From Lepas anatifera (taxonomy: Eukaryota > Arthropoda > Thecostraca > Lepadidae), in assembly GCA_034440635.1 (NCBI GenBank), contig JAOTON010001680.1, forward strand, positions 434,001-498,000: 64,000 bases of DNA, read 5' to 3'. Positions 1 to 10,129 of this stretch are shown piece after piece (within the stretch, counting starts at the first letter, position 1; every line of letters starts with the position of its first letter). The notes beneath the pieces are model-generated. The model did not search any database. It was not told the DNA's origin and saw nothing but the letters and a program-made list of their open reading frames with translations. Made by a program: the position numbers and the translations under genes.

Positions 1-2839
1 GGGTAATAGGTTCCATTGTTCGATAGCGTTCAGAAGAAAGGATTTTTTAAAGACGAGTGTTCTGTGCTGCGGTACTCTTATTCTTTCTGGATGTCTTAAG
101 GCTCTGGGCATATGATTTTCTCTTGTTTCGGGAACGACGTTGCGTATAAATTGAGGTACGGAGGGGCTATTTAGAAGATTATGAAAAAATACAATTTTGT
201 TGATTTTCCTTCGTGTTTCAAGTGAGCTCCATCCAAGGTCTTTTGTCAATTTATCCGTTGGTGTTCGTAGGAGAGTCCCTGTCACTAGTCTGGCGGCTCT
301 ATTCTGTAGTCGTTCGAGTCTAAGTTTGTCGTTTGCTGTGATGTGTCCGTCATAAATAATGTCGCAGTAGTCAAAGTGGGGCCTTACATAAGTCGTATAG
401 ATTTGATTTAAGATTGTTCTTGGGAGAAACTTTGCCAGAGGGTAGACTGGGCTTAATGTTATATTTACTTTTTTGATAATTTGATTTATGTGTTCTTTGA
501 ATTTTAAATCATGAGAAAGAGTAATTCCTAGGTGTTTGTGTTTTTCCACCACTGGTACTGGTTCACCACCAAAGGTGAGTTTTGGGACTTGTGTTTTGTT
601 TTTTAAAGAAAATGTTTGCTGAACTGTCTTTAGTGCATTAAAAGTAATAAACCATTTATTTCCGTAACTATATATTTTGTCTAGGTCTGCCTGAAGCGTG
701 GTTTGGGTGGCGATGAATGTTTCGGTAGAATGAGCCGCATACAAGGATGTGTCGTCGGCGAAGCAAAGTATGTCGTGGGTCGTTTGTTTTGTCAGGGAGT
801 TTAAGTAGAGGAGGGCGAGGAGGGGGCCAAGAACAGATCCCTGAGGACAGCCTGCATTTAGTGAGAGTGTAGACGAAGTGGAATTTTGCAAGCTAACACG
901 TTGTCTTCTGTCCGTGAGATAAGATGTGAGCCAGTCTAAAGCCGCAGTCAGTCCGAATTCACGTTTGCATTTTTCTAAAAGTCCTCTGTGCCAAATTTTG
1001 TCGAAGTAGCGCGAGATGTCAAGGTACACTGCAGTGAAGTCTCGTCCCTCATCTAATGACTCGTTTAGTTTGTGTGTCAAATAAAATACTTGCATGTGCG
1101 TACTGTGTCCTGGACGGTATCCACTTTGTCTGTCAGTAAGGAGGCTATTTTCTGACAAGTGTTTGTATATTTTTCGGAAGACAACTTTTTCAAAAACTTT
1201 AGATAGGCAGCATAGAAGGCTGATCGGTCTATAGCAAGAAATGTCGGATGGGGACCCCTTATTTTTGAAAATAGGTTTTACATTGGCGAGTTTCCATGCT
1301 GACGGGAAAATACCGAGTTGAAGAGATTTGTTGAAAAGCTTCGTAAGTGGGTCAGCTATGAGGATTGCGGTAAGTTTTAATAGTTTAGTTGGGATCTCGT
1401 CGGGACCGGTTGATTTATGGGGCTGTAACTTATTTAATTCATGTAGTACTTCGCGTTCGGTGACCACCAGGGGAGCAATTTCTGGGACAGGGGAGTCTGG
1501 TGGCTCAGTAATAATTGTCTCGGGCTCTTCTATGTCTAGTGTTGATTGGGAAGCAAAATAATTGTTTAACATGTTGGCCTTCTGGTCATCGTCGTTGATC
1601 AATGTTCCATCTTCTCTCACTAAAGGGGGATTTCACTTTTAATTTTACGGCCAGTCAGTTCTCGCAAGATAGAATGATACTTGTGAGGGTTGCTTTTATA
1701 CTGAATGAGTTGGTTTGTTTTCAAAAGGATATAGTGGTTTTTAATTTGGCGTGTGTCGTTTGTGACCTTGTTTCTCTGCGACCGCCACCTTTGCCAGGCA
1801 ATTTTTGTCTCTGGATGATTTAGATCTTTATGCTGGGCCTGCATAGTTTTTGCTTGTTTAAATAGTCGGTCTCGTTTTCTCATCGCAGATTTAAGGGACT
1901 TAGTCATCCATGGTTTGTCTTTTGATTTGAAAGTAATAGTTTTTAAGGGAATTGTTTCTGCTGCCGCGTTTTTTAGGGTGTTTGTGAACAAGTTCACTGC
2001 AGTGTTCATGTCTTTGTCTAGTATGTCCTGCCAGTCTGTCGTCGTGAGAATGTTGGTCAGTCGTTGTGCATCAAGCTTACTATAATCCCACATTGTTTTA
2101 TACTGTATCTGCGGGGCAGCAATTCTCTGTTTAATTGAAACATAGACCGGTAAATGATCAAGCGCAGAAAAAGATGACAGGACACCACCATTGGATATTA
2201 TTTGCTTGTTGTCAACATAACACAAATCGCGTAAATTTTGAGTTTCTCCCTGTACTCTGGTGGGCTCTTCAATTACTTGAGATAGTCCTAGAGAGTCAGC
2301 TGTTGCCTCTAATTTCCGTTCAAAATGTGTCAGTGGAGAATGGGGTACATTTTTGTTTTTTAAATACATGTTACAGCATTTAGATCCCCCATTACTATTA
2401 TGCATGTTGGGTTGTATCCTTTTGCTTGATTTACACTTTCCGCTAAGTATTCAAGAAATAGCTCTTGGGCTTGAGCGTCTGAGTTTGGAGGAATGTACGT
2501 GCAACATACTATTAAGAGCATATCTTTCAGTTTAATTTTCGCCCATACCCACTCAATGTTACCTAATTCTAAATCTGGAAGTCTAACAATGGCAAGTGTT
2601 GAATGACAATACAGTAAGACTCCTCCTCCTTTTCTATTTCTATGACGTGCAAGGGGGCTATGAAAGTTACTTAGGTTATACATACAACTGTCGATAGAAT
2701 CATCTAGTTTAGTTTCTACAAGGCCAAATACCCCTATGTTGTTTTGACTCACAAATATTTCTAGCTCGTCCCTTCTATTTTCGGCTGTGATACTATTAAT
2801 ATTAATGCTAGATATTTTCAAATCATGCTCAGTTTCCAT
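1..2839 (-). pseudogene. Non-LTR retrotransposon ORF2 (endonuclease + reverse transcriptase), frameshifted, 3' end off window
   Basis: Reading leftward from the ATG at 2839, an APE-type endonuclease shows ININS, GLVETKLD, RKGGGVLLY, CCTYIPPNSD and MGDLN. The frame breaks near 2370-2400, and the next frame carries the end of the endonuclease (DHLPVYVS) and a basic linker. A second one-base slip at the C-run near 1622 moves the reading frame again. From there to base 1 an unbroken frame encodes the RT: STGPDEIP, YRPISLL, GYRPGHST, LDISRYFDKIWH (motif A, about 1000-1030), GCPQGSVLGPLL and FADD (about 751-765). It ends with a tail like that of CR1/L2/Jockey-type elements and reaches WNLLP at the window edge. 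The protein copies element RNA into DNA at nicked target sites. The two frameshifts make this copy dead. The clade is not certain without a tree. Confidence 0.88.
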
Positions 2840-3781
2840 GAAGACAGGATTCGTAGCACCCGGGCCCGGCAGAAGCGGCGGCGCGGCAGCGGCAGCAGCT
2901 GACTGGTTTGAGTGGCCGCGAATCGGGTCGCCCCCAGGCGGGGGTCAGCGGCTGAGCATTCATGAGCAGGCACTGTTCATTTGCATCTGGTAGGCAGACA
3001 AACAATTGGTCACCATTACATTATCGGTTCAATTTTACACAGTCATCACAGACAAATAACACACAAGGTAAATTTCTGGGGACCGGCTGGCAGTCTAAAT
3101 GCAAAATACAAGCATGTGTTCGTATGTGGCATGTAGTTTCATAAAAAAACACACTGGCAACTCTTCGCGTTATGACCCAGTGTAAGGATTCTAGATTCAT
3201 TTCTAAAAAGTGAATGAAAAACAAAAACAGGAATTACTAGAGCTCGACACAACAAAAACAGGAATTACTAGAGCTCGACACAAGAGTGCTCGATTTGAAT
3301 CGGTTGTCATCCACCAAATTCAAATACCGGACTTTTCCAACAAAAAGGAAGCAGAATGCTCTAAAGACTTGGCATGGCCTATCAAATCATCTTGAAAATA
3401 TAACTTGCTGGACACTCGTTAGCACTTGTTCAACGATAAGAAGTGGGTATAGGTAGTTGTATGCATCTAAACACGATTATTTAACCTCAATACCAAATTA
3501 AAAATAACTACTTGCAACAGAGTGTGGAATTGTTGAGTGTAATGCAAGCCGAAATCCACGACAAAGTGCAGGCGGAAAAACAAACAAAAATAAGTTGACA
3601 CTTTGCCAATAAACACCATAACTGCGATCTTGATTGACTTAAATTTGTCAATGAGAACAATCTGCGTCCACAATACGTTTCAAATCTCTTGATCAGTTCA
3701 AACCAGGCTCAGCGGGGTTTTGTATAAATATCTGGGAAGCGTCGAATCAAGCGTCAGTCTTACCATCTGTCAGTGCTTCTC
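2840..3781. other. Spacer between the two retrotransposon ORFs, no gene seen
   Basis: There are about 940 bp between the end of ORF1 and the start of ORF2, longer than the short gap or overlap usual in two-ORF LINEs. It holds a GC-rich stretch (about 2860-2960), a perfect 31-bp tandem duplication at 3220-3281 and AT-rich sequence. It may be a later insertion, or ORF1 and ORF2 may come from different insertions. Confidence 0.5.
3220..3281. repeat. Perfect 31-bp tandem duplication
   Basis: Two adjacent identical 31-bp units (3220-3250 and 3251-3281), each containing GGAATTACTAGAGCTCGACA. A recent slippage or duplication event; no function seen. Confidence 0.9.
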
Positions 3782-4660
3782 TTACTTCCCATGGTGGCGC
3801 CGTTTACCTCTGCCCCCACTGGCACCAGCGCTGCTGCGTCCGGCACCTCCAGCCGCGGACTGCCACGGTGCAGCTCTCGCTTGGGGCGTGGCGTGACCGC
3901 CGCTGGTCCCAGAGGCGCCGCCAGCGCGTGAACGCGTGGCGGCCGGTGAGCCGGCGCTGGATCCACGACGGCCCGCTCCACTGGTCGCCCCTGTCGCCGC
4001 CCGTTCCGGTCCTGCGCCTCGGTGACCTTGTGAGTCCGCGGCGGTAGAGCCGGACGCCTCCGGCGGTGCTGGCGCTTCTTTCGCAGCTTGCATTTTGGAG
4101 ATCCCGTAATCTGTCAATCCGAGGGATGGGCTGTCGCCAACAATTTTGTGGAGATCCCTGATGCCGCGTATTTTCTTGGTTGGTCCATCATTGCTTAAGC
4201 GGACCTTCATAGCACCGGCGTCGGTCCACGCTCGAGCAAGCACGCCCTCTCTTCTGAGCTGGCGGGCTACGAACATGATTGCGCTGTTGTGGCGCGTTAG
4301 GCAATCTGCCATGAAGATGCGTGAGAGCATGTTGGGGCAAAAACACGACTCTTGGTCTACTTTGGCCTCTCTGACCGACTTCCGTTCTTGATAGAACTGG
4401 GCCCGTTTGATGTGCCGCACGAATTTCACGATGACTGGGCGAGCCTTGTTTTCCCTTATTTTTCCTATTCGGTGGGCGTTGTCGATATCGGTCTCGTGAA
4501 TTATTACTCCTATGAGCCTGCCTATTTCCATAATTAGGCCTAGTACATTTTCATCGGGTGTCTCAGGGACCCCACTGACGATGATACAGTTTTTCATACT
4601 GTACTGCTCAAGTTCGTTGAGTTTCAAGTCCTGCTCGGACATTACCTGTTTCTGTTCCAT
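3782..4660 (-). CDS. Non-LTR retrotransposon ORF1 (RRM-like nucleic-acid-binding protein)
   Basis: This 292-residue ORF starts with a short helical segment (EQDLKLNELEQYSMKNC), then CIIVSGVPETPDENVL, DIDNAHRIGK and RPVIVKFVRHIKRAQF. That order is typical of the RRM-like domain in ORF1 proteins of L1/CR1/Jockey-type elements and related FP-like proteins. A C-terminal lobe follows (to about residue 190), then a low-complexity tail rich in Ala, Gly, Pro, Ser and Arg that reflects very GC-rich DNA (about 3790-4080). Such proteins bind element RNA and act as chaperones. It lies upstream of ORF2 on the same strand, so it is probably from the same element family, but the 940-bp gap leaves that open. 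The frame is intact, so the copy may be young. Family assignment rests on motif recognition only. Confidence 0.72.
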   Translation of the reverse strand: MEQKQVMSEQDLKLNELEQYSMKNCIIVSGVPETPDENVLGLIMEIGRLIGVIIHETDIDNAHRIGKIRENKARPVIVKFVRHIKRAQFYQERKSVREAKVDQESCFCPNMLSRIFMADCLTRHNSAIMFVARQLRREGVLARAWTDAGAMKVRLSNDGPTKKIRGIRDLHKIVGDSPSLGLTDYGISKMQAAKEAPAPPEASGSTAADSQGHRGAGPERAATGATSGAGRRGSSAGSPAATRSRAGGASGTSGGHATPQARAAPWQSAAGGAGRSSAGASGGRGKRRHHGK

Positions 4661-4813
4661 TGCCGCTGACTCCCGCGCTGGCTGTTTACCACTTCACTTT
4701 AACAGCTTCCACACTTCCACACTTCAAGTCTGGCAAGCACTTGTGGGTTAGCTGGGCGAGCACTCGGGTGAGCGTCCGTCCGCGGCGGCGGCTGGTCAGG
4801 AACTGGCTGACTT

Positions 4814-4988
4814 GACCTGTACTGGTGATCTGACCTGAGATGACCTAGCCTCAAATTTTAGGCAAAAGCTGTAAAAATGATCAGAGAAAAGGTATCCCAA
4901 GCACGACGGCGCTAAGCACCGGCATTTTTATGCTATCTCTAAAAAACCCAAGGGAGGCCGGGTACCCGCCCCCGCCAATGCGTGTTAT
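4814..4988 (-). mobile_element. Truncated end of a TTAA-type repeat element
   Basis: The stretch ending in GGGTACCCGCCCCCGCCAAT just before 4988 is the reverse complement of the left end of the elements at 16174 and 36109 (TTAA, CACGCGCATTGACGGGGG, then the segment containing GTCACCAGTACAGGTCA). Only about 175 bp of the end remain, and the TTAA is degraded to TTATAA. Confidence 0.6.
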
Positions 4989-5120
4989 AAAGTCAATATC
5001 TCATCTAATTTAGGCCCATTTTTTTATTTCACATTGGCTGGTTATCCAATTTATTTTCAGTTTGGACCGAATCAGATTTTATGTCAATTTGAAGTTGGGT
5101 TGCGGGGAGGGGGGGCACGA

Positions 5121-5246
5121 GGGCTCATTATACATTTGCAAGGTGGAGTCATTTGACAGCACATGAAAACCAAACACAACACAACTCGCGAGGCAGACTT
5201 TAGTTCGGAACCCACACATATCATCGCATCAACCAATGACACACGA
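5121..5246 (+). pseudogene. Relic of a Penelope-like element GIY-YIG endonuclease
   Basis: Plus-strand translation gives IHLQGGVI, a stop, QHMKTKHNT and then THIIASTNDTR. This matches the endonuclease tail of the PLE at 7.2-7.4 kb (MHLQDGAIKQHMQTTHNT and THIIASTNDTRK). Only this scrap survives, in opposite orientation to the large copy, with at least one in-frame stop. It is an independent, older insertion of a related element. Confidence 0.7.
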
Positions 5247-5249
5247 TAT

Positions 5250-6600
5250 ATATATGTAGACGATATACATGTATGTCGCTCGATGCTGTAGCGGAAATGA
5301 CCCGGGATCAACGCTTGACCTGGCCGCCAGGCGGCAGTCGGGGCAGAGCCGGAAGGGCAAGTTATGTGGGCAGTAATAAATGCTCACGGTGAAAATAAGT
5401 GCGGAGACTAATTAGTTGTATTAACATTTGACAAGAGAAGTTTACCACATAAGCCTAGAAATCAAATAAACCTATCTTTCAGAAAATCAGTTTCCAACCG
5501 GAAGACTTGAGCGACATCTGCTGTCTAGCCGGCAGAGGCTCACGATGACGTCACAGGATGCGGCACAGTGACGTCACCGATAACAATAGTGCTAGCGCAC
5601 TTCGTCCAGCAACAGTAGACACAGGTCTGCATATATATGACATATATATACAAGGACCTATTGGATTCTATCTTCAAAACCTCATCTGGTGATGTGTCAT
5701 GTGCCCTTACTGGGGAAAAACTAAAAATTAAGCTGATACAAGGTCAATTTAACGTTATCATACGTCTTAACAGACTATTTGAAGCACAGTAGCAGACCGC
5801 ATACATGAACGTAAATGGTCCCCCTTCCTCCATCGGTTGTCGTCAGGCCTGACTCCGATCATCTCCAATCAGCAGATTATACCCGCATTAACGCTTCTAG
5901 CATCAGAGCGCTCGGTAACTGTTTCGCCTGGGCCGGTGAACAGCCGTGAATAGGCAAGATAACCGGGTCAATGGGGAAGAGTTATAGTCTAGGATTCCTG
6001 AAAATTACATTCTAAATAAATAACCTCTTACATGTCTTACGACACTGCCATTTTCATCGTAAGGCGACCACTGATATCATCGCAAGGCATGTGAACGACC
6101 CTCCACCAATCGGCGGCCGCTGTCCGTCACCTGCCACATGCCCGCGAGGCACAGAGGTGAGAGGTCACGGCCGCGGAGCGCCACCGCCGCTGGCGCCGAA
6201 TCAGGGTGTTGGTGGCGAGAGGCGTGTGTGTGTATTGGGGGTTTATAGGGCGCTTTCAGCATCTAGGCTATATCGCGCCCGCGAGAGGTGGTGTCGCGGC
6301 TTATAGCATTAGTGTATATAGTGGTGAGGAAGTTGGTGGTTTTTCACAGGAGCAGGCTGTTAGGCCGAGGGGGACAGAATTAGTGAAATGGACATTTAGT
6401 ATTGTGTAAATATCAAAGGTGGATATACGGTGAGGTATTTGTATGCTGGACACCATGCATAGTACAGGAGAGCTACCACCTTCATAAAAAATGGGTAGAA
6501 ATGGTCATAAGTCGAAGTGTTTCAACAATTCAATAGCATATAACAATTCAATTCAATAGCTCTGACTTCGCCTGTAAATGGATTGACATCTGTTGGCGAT
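5250..6600. other. Intergenic, no gene recognised
   Basis: No convincing exon or RNA gene. A GC-rich, CpG-containing patch lies at about 6080-6300, but its short open frames on both strands have no recognisable content. Short TATA runs occur near 5630-5650. Confidence 0.5.
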
Positions 6601-6670
6601 ATAAATAAATAAATAAATAAATAAATTAAATAATCTTTAAGAAAACATGTGGATCATCGAAGAGAATCGA

Positions 6671-6732
<62 letters not shown>
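6601..6732. repeat. Microsatellites: (AAAT)n at 6601-6626 and (AT)n at 6674-6732
   Basis: A short AAAT run is followed, after about 47 bp of unique sequence, by about 58 bp of pure AT. The AT run ends exactly where the downstream pseudo-LTR of the Penelope-like element begins, so it marks the truncation point of that repeat. Confidence 0.95.
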
Positions 6733-6734
<2 letters not shown>

Positions 6735-7040
6735 TCTTTGAGGCAATGACAGTTAAATTGAATAGCACTCGCGCATTTAGATATTTTTCTGTGGAGTTTT
6801 TCTATTTTTCTTACGTTGGTTTTAATGTCAGTCGTTAATTCGTTTAAAAGGTCACCAAAACTCATTAATTAGGACTAGTTTCCACTGTATTATCAACAGT
6901 CATCTTCAGCATTAAGTATTTGCTCATAGTTTTCATTTCACATTTCGAAAACATTTTTAAATATCGCGAGAACGAGCATTATAACAGTACCACTTCCTTA
7001 TTGGCTACCTTACCTATTATAAACGATGCATCTAGGCATT
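6732..7040 (-). repeat. Downstream pseudo-LTR of the PLE (309 bp, truncated at an AT microsatellite)
   Basis: Read side by side, this segment matches 14019-14327 base for base over 309 bp. It includes the first 45 codons of the PLE N-terminal ORF (MSFGDLLNEL...) and the hammerhead-like motif. The coding part stops abruptly at the (AT)n run at 6732. This is how PLE pseudo-LTRs look: partial tandem copies of the element's own 5' region. Confidence 0.9.
6865..6916 (-). ncRNA. Candidate hammerhead ribozyme, downstream pseudo-LTR copy
   Basis: The minus strand reads CTGAAGA (6909-6903, matching the conserved CUGANGA box), a stem II with CTGT pairing ACAG across a TGATAAT loop, then GAAAC, a two-base loop and GTC (6882-6873). 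The A-C/G-T pairing gives the minimal two-base-pair stem III known in PLE hammerheads. Stem I forms between TTAATG (6915-6910) and the bases after the GTC (6872-6865), with a small TA bulge. Predicted cleavage follows C6873, seven bases before the ATG at 6865. Hammerheads in PLE pseudo-LTRs are established; this fold is drawn by hand. Confidence 0.55.
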
Positions 7041-7153
7041 CCTATAAGAACATTGACATAGTTTGAGCATATAACACTTACATTTACTACATTTCAATAC
7101 ACGAATTACATAAATAATTACATTTTACATTAGTTACATGTGGCATATATTCA

Positions 7154-7663
7154 TTAACAATGAACATTGATCATCATCTCATCCCCCCAAAGCGTAAGTG
7201 TTCGGTGTGTGTTTATCTGCATGTTGAGTGAGGGCTTTTGTTTGTGTATGTGTAGTGCTTCGAGGACTGCTAGTTTTCGTGTGTCATTGGTGGAAGCGAT
7301 GATGTGTGTGTTCTGCACTAGTGTTTGCCTCGTGAGTTCTGTGTTGTGTGTAGTTTGCATATGCTGCTTGATGGCTCCATCCTACAGATGCATGGTGAGC
7401 CGTCGAGACAATGTCGTTGTAGTCACACCAATGTAGTGTTCAGCATGAGGTCTACAACCCTCATGTGGACATGAGAATTTATACACCACATTGGTGCGCT
7501 TCAACGGCACTGTCTCGACTGGCTTGTTAGTCATGACAAGGTTGCGTGTTTTCTGTGTTTGGTAGTATATGTGAAGTTGGAGTCTTTCTAGGTTTTTGCA
7601 CTCTACGTTGCGCCTAATGATATCCTTAAGTATTCTCTCATCTGTTTTGTGTGCGCTGCTCAT
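7154..7663 (-). pseudogene. PLE GIY-YIG endonuclease domain, broken
   Basis: The frame contains VVYKFSCPHEGC, then YIGVTTTTLSRRLTMHL, then (after an in-frame TAG at 7384-7382) DGAIKQHMQTTHNT, HIIASTNDTRKLAVLEALH and KQKPSLNMQ. The Cys-containing lead-in, the YIG with a following Arg (SRR), the His and the late Glu in LEALHI are the expected landmarks of a PLE GIY-YIG nuclease, which nicks DNA to prime reverse transcription. It is in a different frame from the RT, overlapping it by about 26 bases, so there is a frameshift as well as the nonsense codon. Confidence 0.85.
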
Positions 7664-9144
7664 GTTGTTTCTGTAGTAGATGTGATGTGTCTGTGTGATG
7701 GTTGTCTCTGTTTTTTTCTGTTTTCGATAGTTGTCTGTTTATTTCTGTGTCTATGTCATGATTTGTGTAGCCGTTGGATACTAGAAGTTGTTTTGTGCGA
7801 TTCAGCTCTTCATGCATCTTTTGGTAGGAAGAACAGTGTTTAAGGGCTCTTCTAATGAAGGCTTTAAGTACGCTACGTTTATACTGCTCAGGACATTCAC
7901 TATCCGCATTCATTGTAATACCTTGGTTTGTGGGTTTTCTATACACACTGGTTAGAAATTTACTGTCTGTTGCTTCGATGAGAACATCTAGGAATGGTAG
8001 CATGTTGTCACGGCTGAGCTCAAAAGTGAACTTGAGCACCGATGCATGTTCAAGTTTATTGATAAGGTGATTGAGCTGTTTTAAGTCTGTAATTTCTGTA
8101 AATATGTCGTCAACGTATCGAACATATGTTAGTGGGGCGGTTTCCGTTTCCCGCAAGACTTTGTTTTCAACGTGGGCCATGTAGAAGTTTGCGAAGAGTG
8201 GTCCCAAGGGTGACCCCATGGCCACTCCGTCTTTTTGGACATACAGGCAACCGTCTGGACTCCTGAATGGAGAGTCTGCTGTACATGCATAGAGGAGGTC
8301 TCGGAGAATTTTCTCCGGTAGGTTAAGCGTTGGGAGGCCATTAGTATGTGAGTGATAAACTTCGTCTATTATGATGTCTATGGTTTTGTTAATTGGTACA
8401 TTGGTGAACAAGCTAGTTACATCAATTGAAGCGAGAATTCCCCGCGGTTTCTTTGTCCTCAACAGGTCAAGGAACTCATCTACAGATTCGACAGAGTATT
8501 TAGCTGGAATGTACGGTTTCAATAGGTTGTTCAATCTTTTTGCGAGTCTATAGGTGGGTGTGCTAATTTGAGAAATTATGGGTCTTAATGGGTTTCCTTC
8601 TTTATGGGTTTTAACAGTACCATAGATATATCCAGGGGAATATTCACCAACTATTTTAGAAAAGTGAACTCCTCCTTTTAACGCATTAGCAGCACTGATA
8701 ATACGGTTAACTCTCACCTTAAGTTTGTTCGTAGGATCGGCTGTGATTCGCTTAAACTTAGTTTGATCAGAAATTATATCATTCAGTTTCTGAGAATAAA
8801 CACTTCGATCTAATATCACGAAGACAGGCGACTTATCTGCTTTTCGTATAATAATACGCTTGTCTTCTTCCTTAGCGGCCTTGCGTAGTTCTTCAGTCAG
8901 AAGTTTACTTTTACCGTTCCCCCTTAGCTTCGAGCCTTCTCCGATTAGCTGTCCTTTCAGGTTCCTGCTTATTCTGATCTTGCTCTCATTTTCTAGCTTA
9001 AGTAGGTCTTCATATAGTATTTCTAGTTTGGTCCTTTTTTCTATAATCTTACGCTTGGATTGGAAGTGACAATTTAATCCTAAGTTTAAGAGGGTATGTT
9101 GGGCTTCCGTCAACTGCACTGATGAAAAGTTAATATATCCTTCT
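7638..9144 (-). pseudogene. PLE reverse transcriptase domain
   Basis: An open frame of about 500 codons. Motifs in order: YIYGTVKTHKEGNPLRPIIS, TPTYRLAKRLNNLLKPY, DEFLDLLRTKKP, SIDVTSLFTNVPINKTI (motif A), GVAMGSPLGPLFANFYM (motif B), YVRYVDDIF (motif C, catalytic YVDD), LPFLDVLI and YRKPTNQGITMN. These are characteristic of Penelope RTs. The apparent start at 9119 (GTG) is not real: the frame runs without a stop to the insertion border at 9144 and is continuous with the N-terminal ORF once the insert and one copy of the short flanking repeat are ignored. It acts on PLE RNA by target-primed synthesis. The domain itself looks undamaged; the frame ends near 7638 by a shift. Confidence 0.93.
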
Positions 9145-10129
9145 CAGGGGCGCAGCCAGAACTTTCGTATGGGGGGCACACCAACTTTGAGGGGCACCTC
9201 GGGGAAAAAGGGCACTTTTAACGTAACCTAAAAACTTACTATATCTTTGTTTATATAATTTTTGGGCATCTTTGGTTCAATATAAATGCAAAGAAATCAT
9301 TGACGGAGAAGGAAAACTCGATTAAAACCGAAAAAGGAACGAAATATCACCAAATTGTATGGAAGTAGCCAAAACACTACTTTTTGGATAGATTTAAGGG
9401 CAGCCAACTCATGAGTACTTAACATCAGAGAAATCAGGGAGCATGTGATATCTGTTACAATGTGCAGGTTAAGCATATTGGAGTCGAAAATTTTCTGTTA
9501 TGCCCACTGGTTTCGTGTGACGAGTGAGCCCTAGCTGAATGCGGATTAGTTCCTTGCCTCCACAATCGCCGTGGGACGAGGGTAGTATAGTGTCTTTGGA
9601 AGAACACATTTTTGCTGCCGGAAAATTTGGGAGATACCTTTTGAACGCGTTTATTAAGTTCCATATTCGCAAGGCTCGGTCCCAGTTAAGAGTAAATAAA
9701 GGTGAACAGGCCGGTGGTTTGGATGGGGATGGTGTGACAGGGCTGAAATTGTGAAAACTATTTCTTCATCTAAATTAATTAGTAGAAATCCTGGTTTGGG
9801 ACTGTGCTCTGAGCTCAGGGCACATGCCTTTTATCATCCCTTCCCAGAATCCACCAGTATAATAAGCAATTTATATAACCAGGGTGCCTAGGTATCACAA
9901 GCCGTTTTAGGATTCCTCATTCCCCGTTAGCTCCGTTTTACAAGGGGAGTTTCCATTGGGTTCTTATTCCCAATCTATTCAAGACCAGCTCTGGGGCCCC
10001 CAAGTGTGGATCAGAGGCCTCCAGGCAACTCCCCATCCCCCAGATGTGCCTCCAGGGAATAGACTAGCTCAGTGACCCCGCCCCAAGATGATGGGAGTTG
10101 GCCTTGTGTTCTTATTATCTATCTATTCA

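Noticed and set aside
6626..6865. Open frames encoding long Tyr-Ile runs (also near 59.6 and 61.7 kb)
   Set aside because: They are translations of (AT)n microsatellites; the only real coding part here is the start of the PLE ORF inside its pseudo-LTR.
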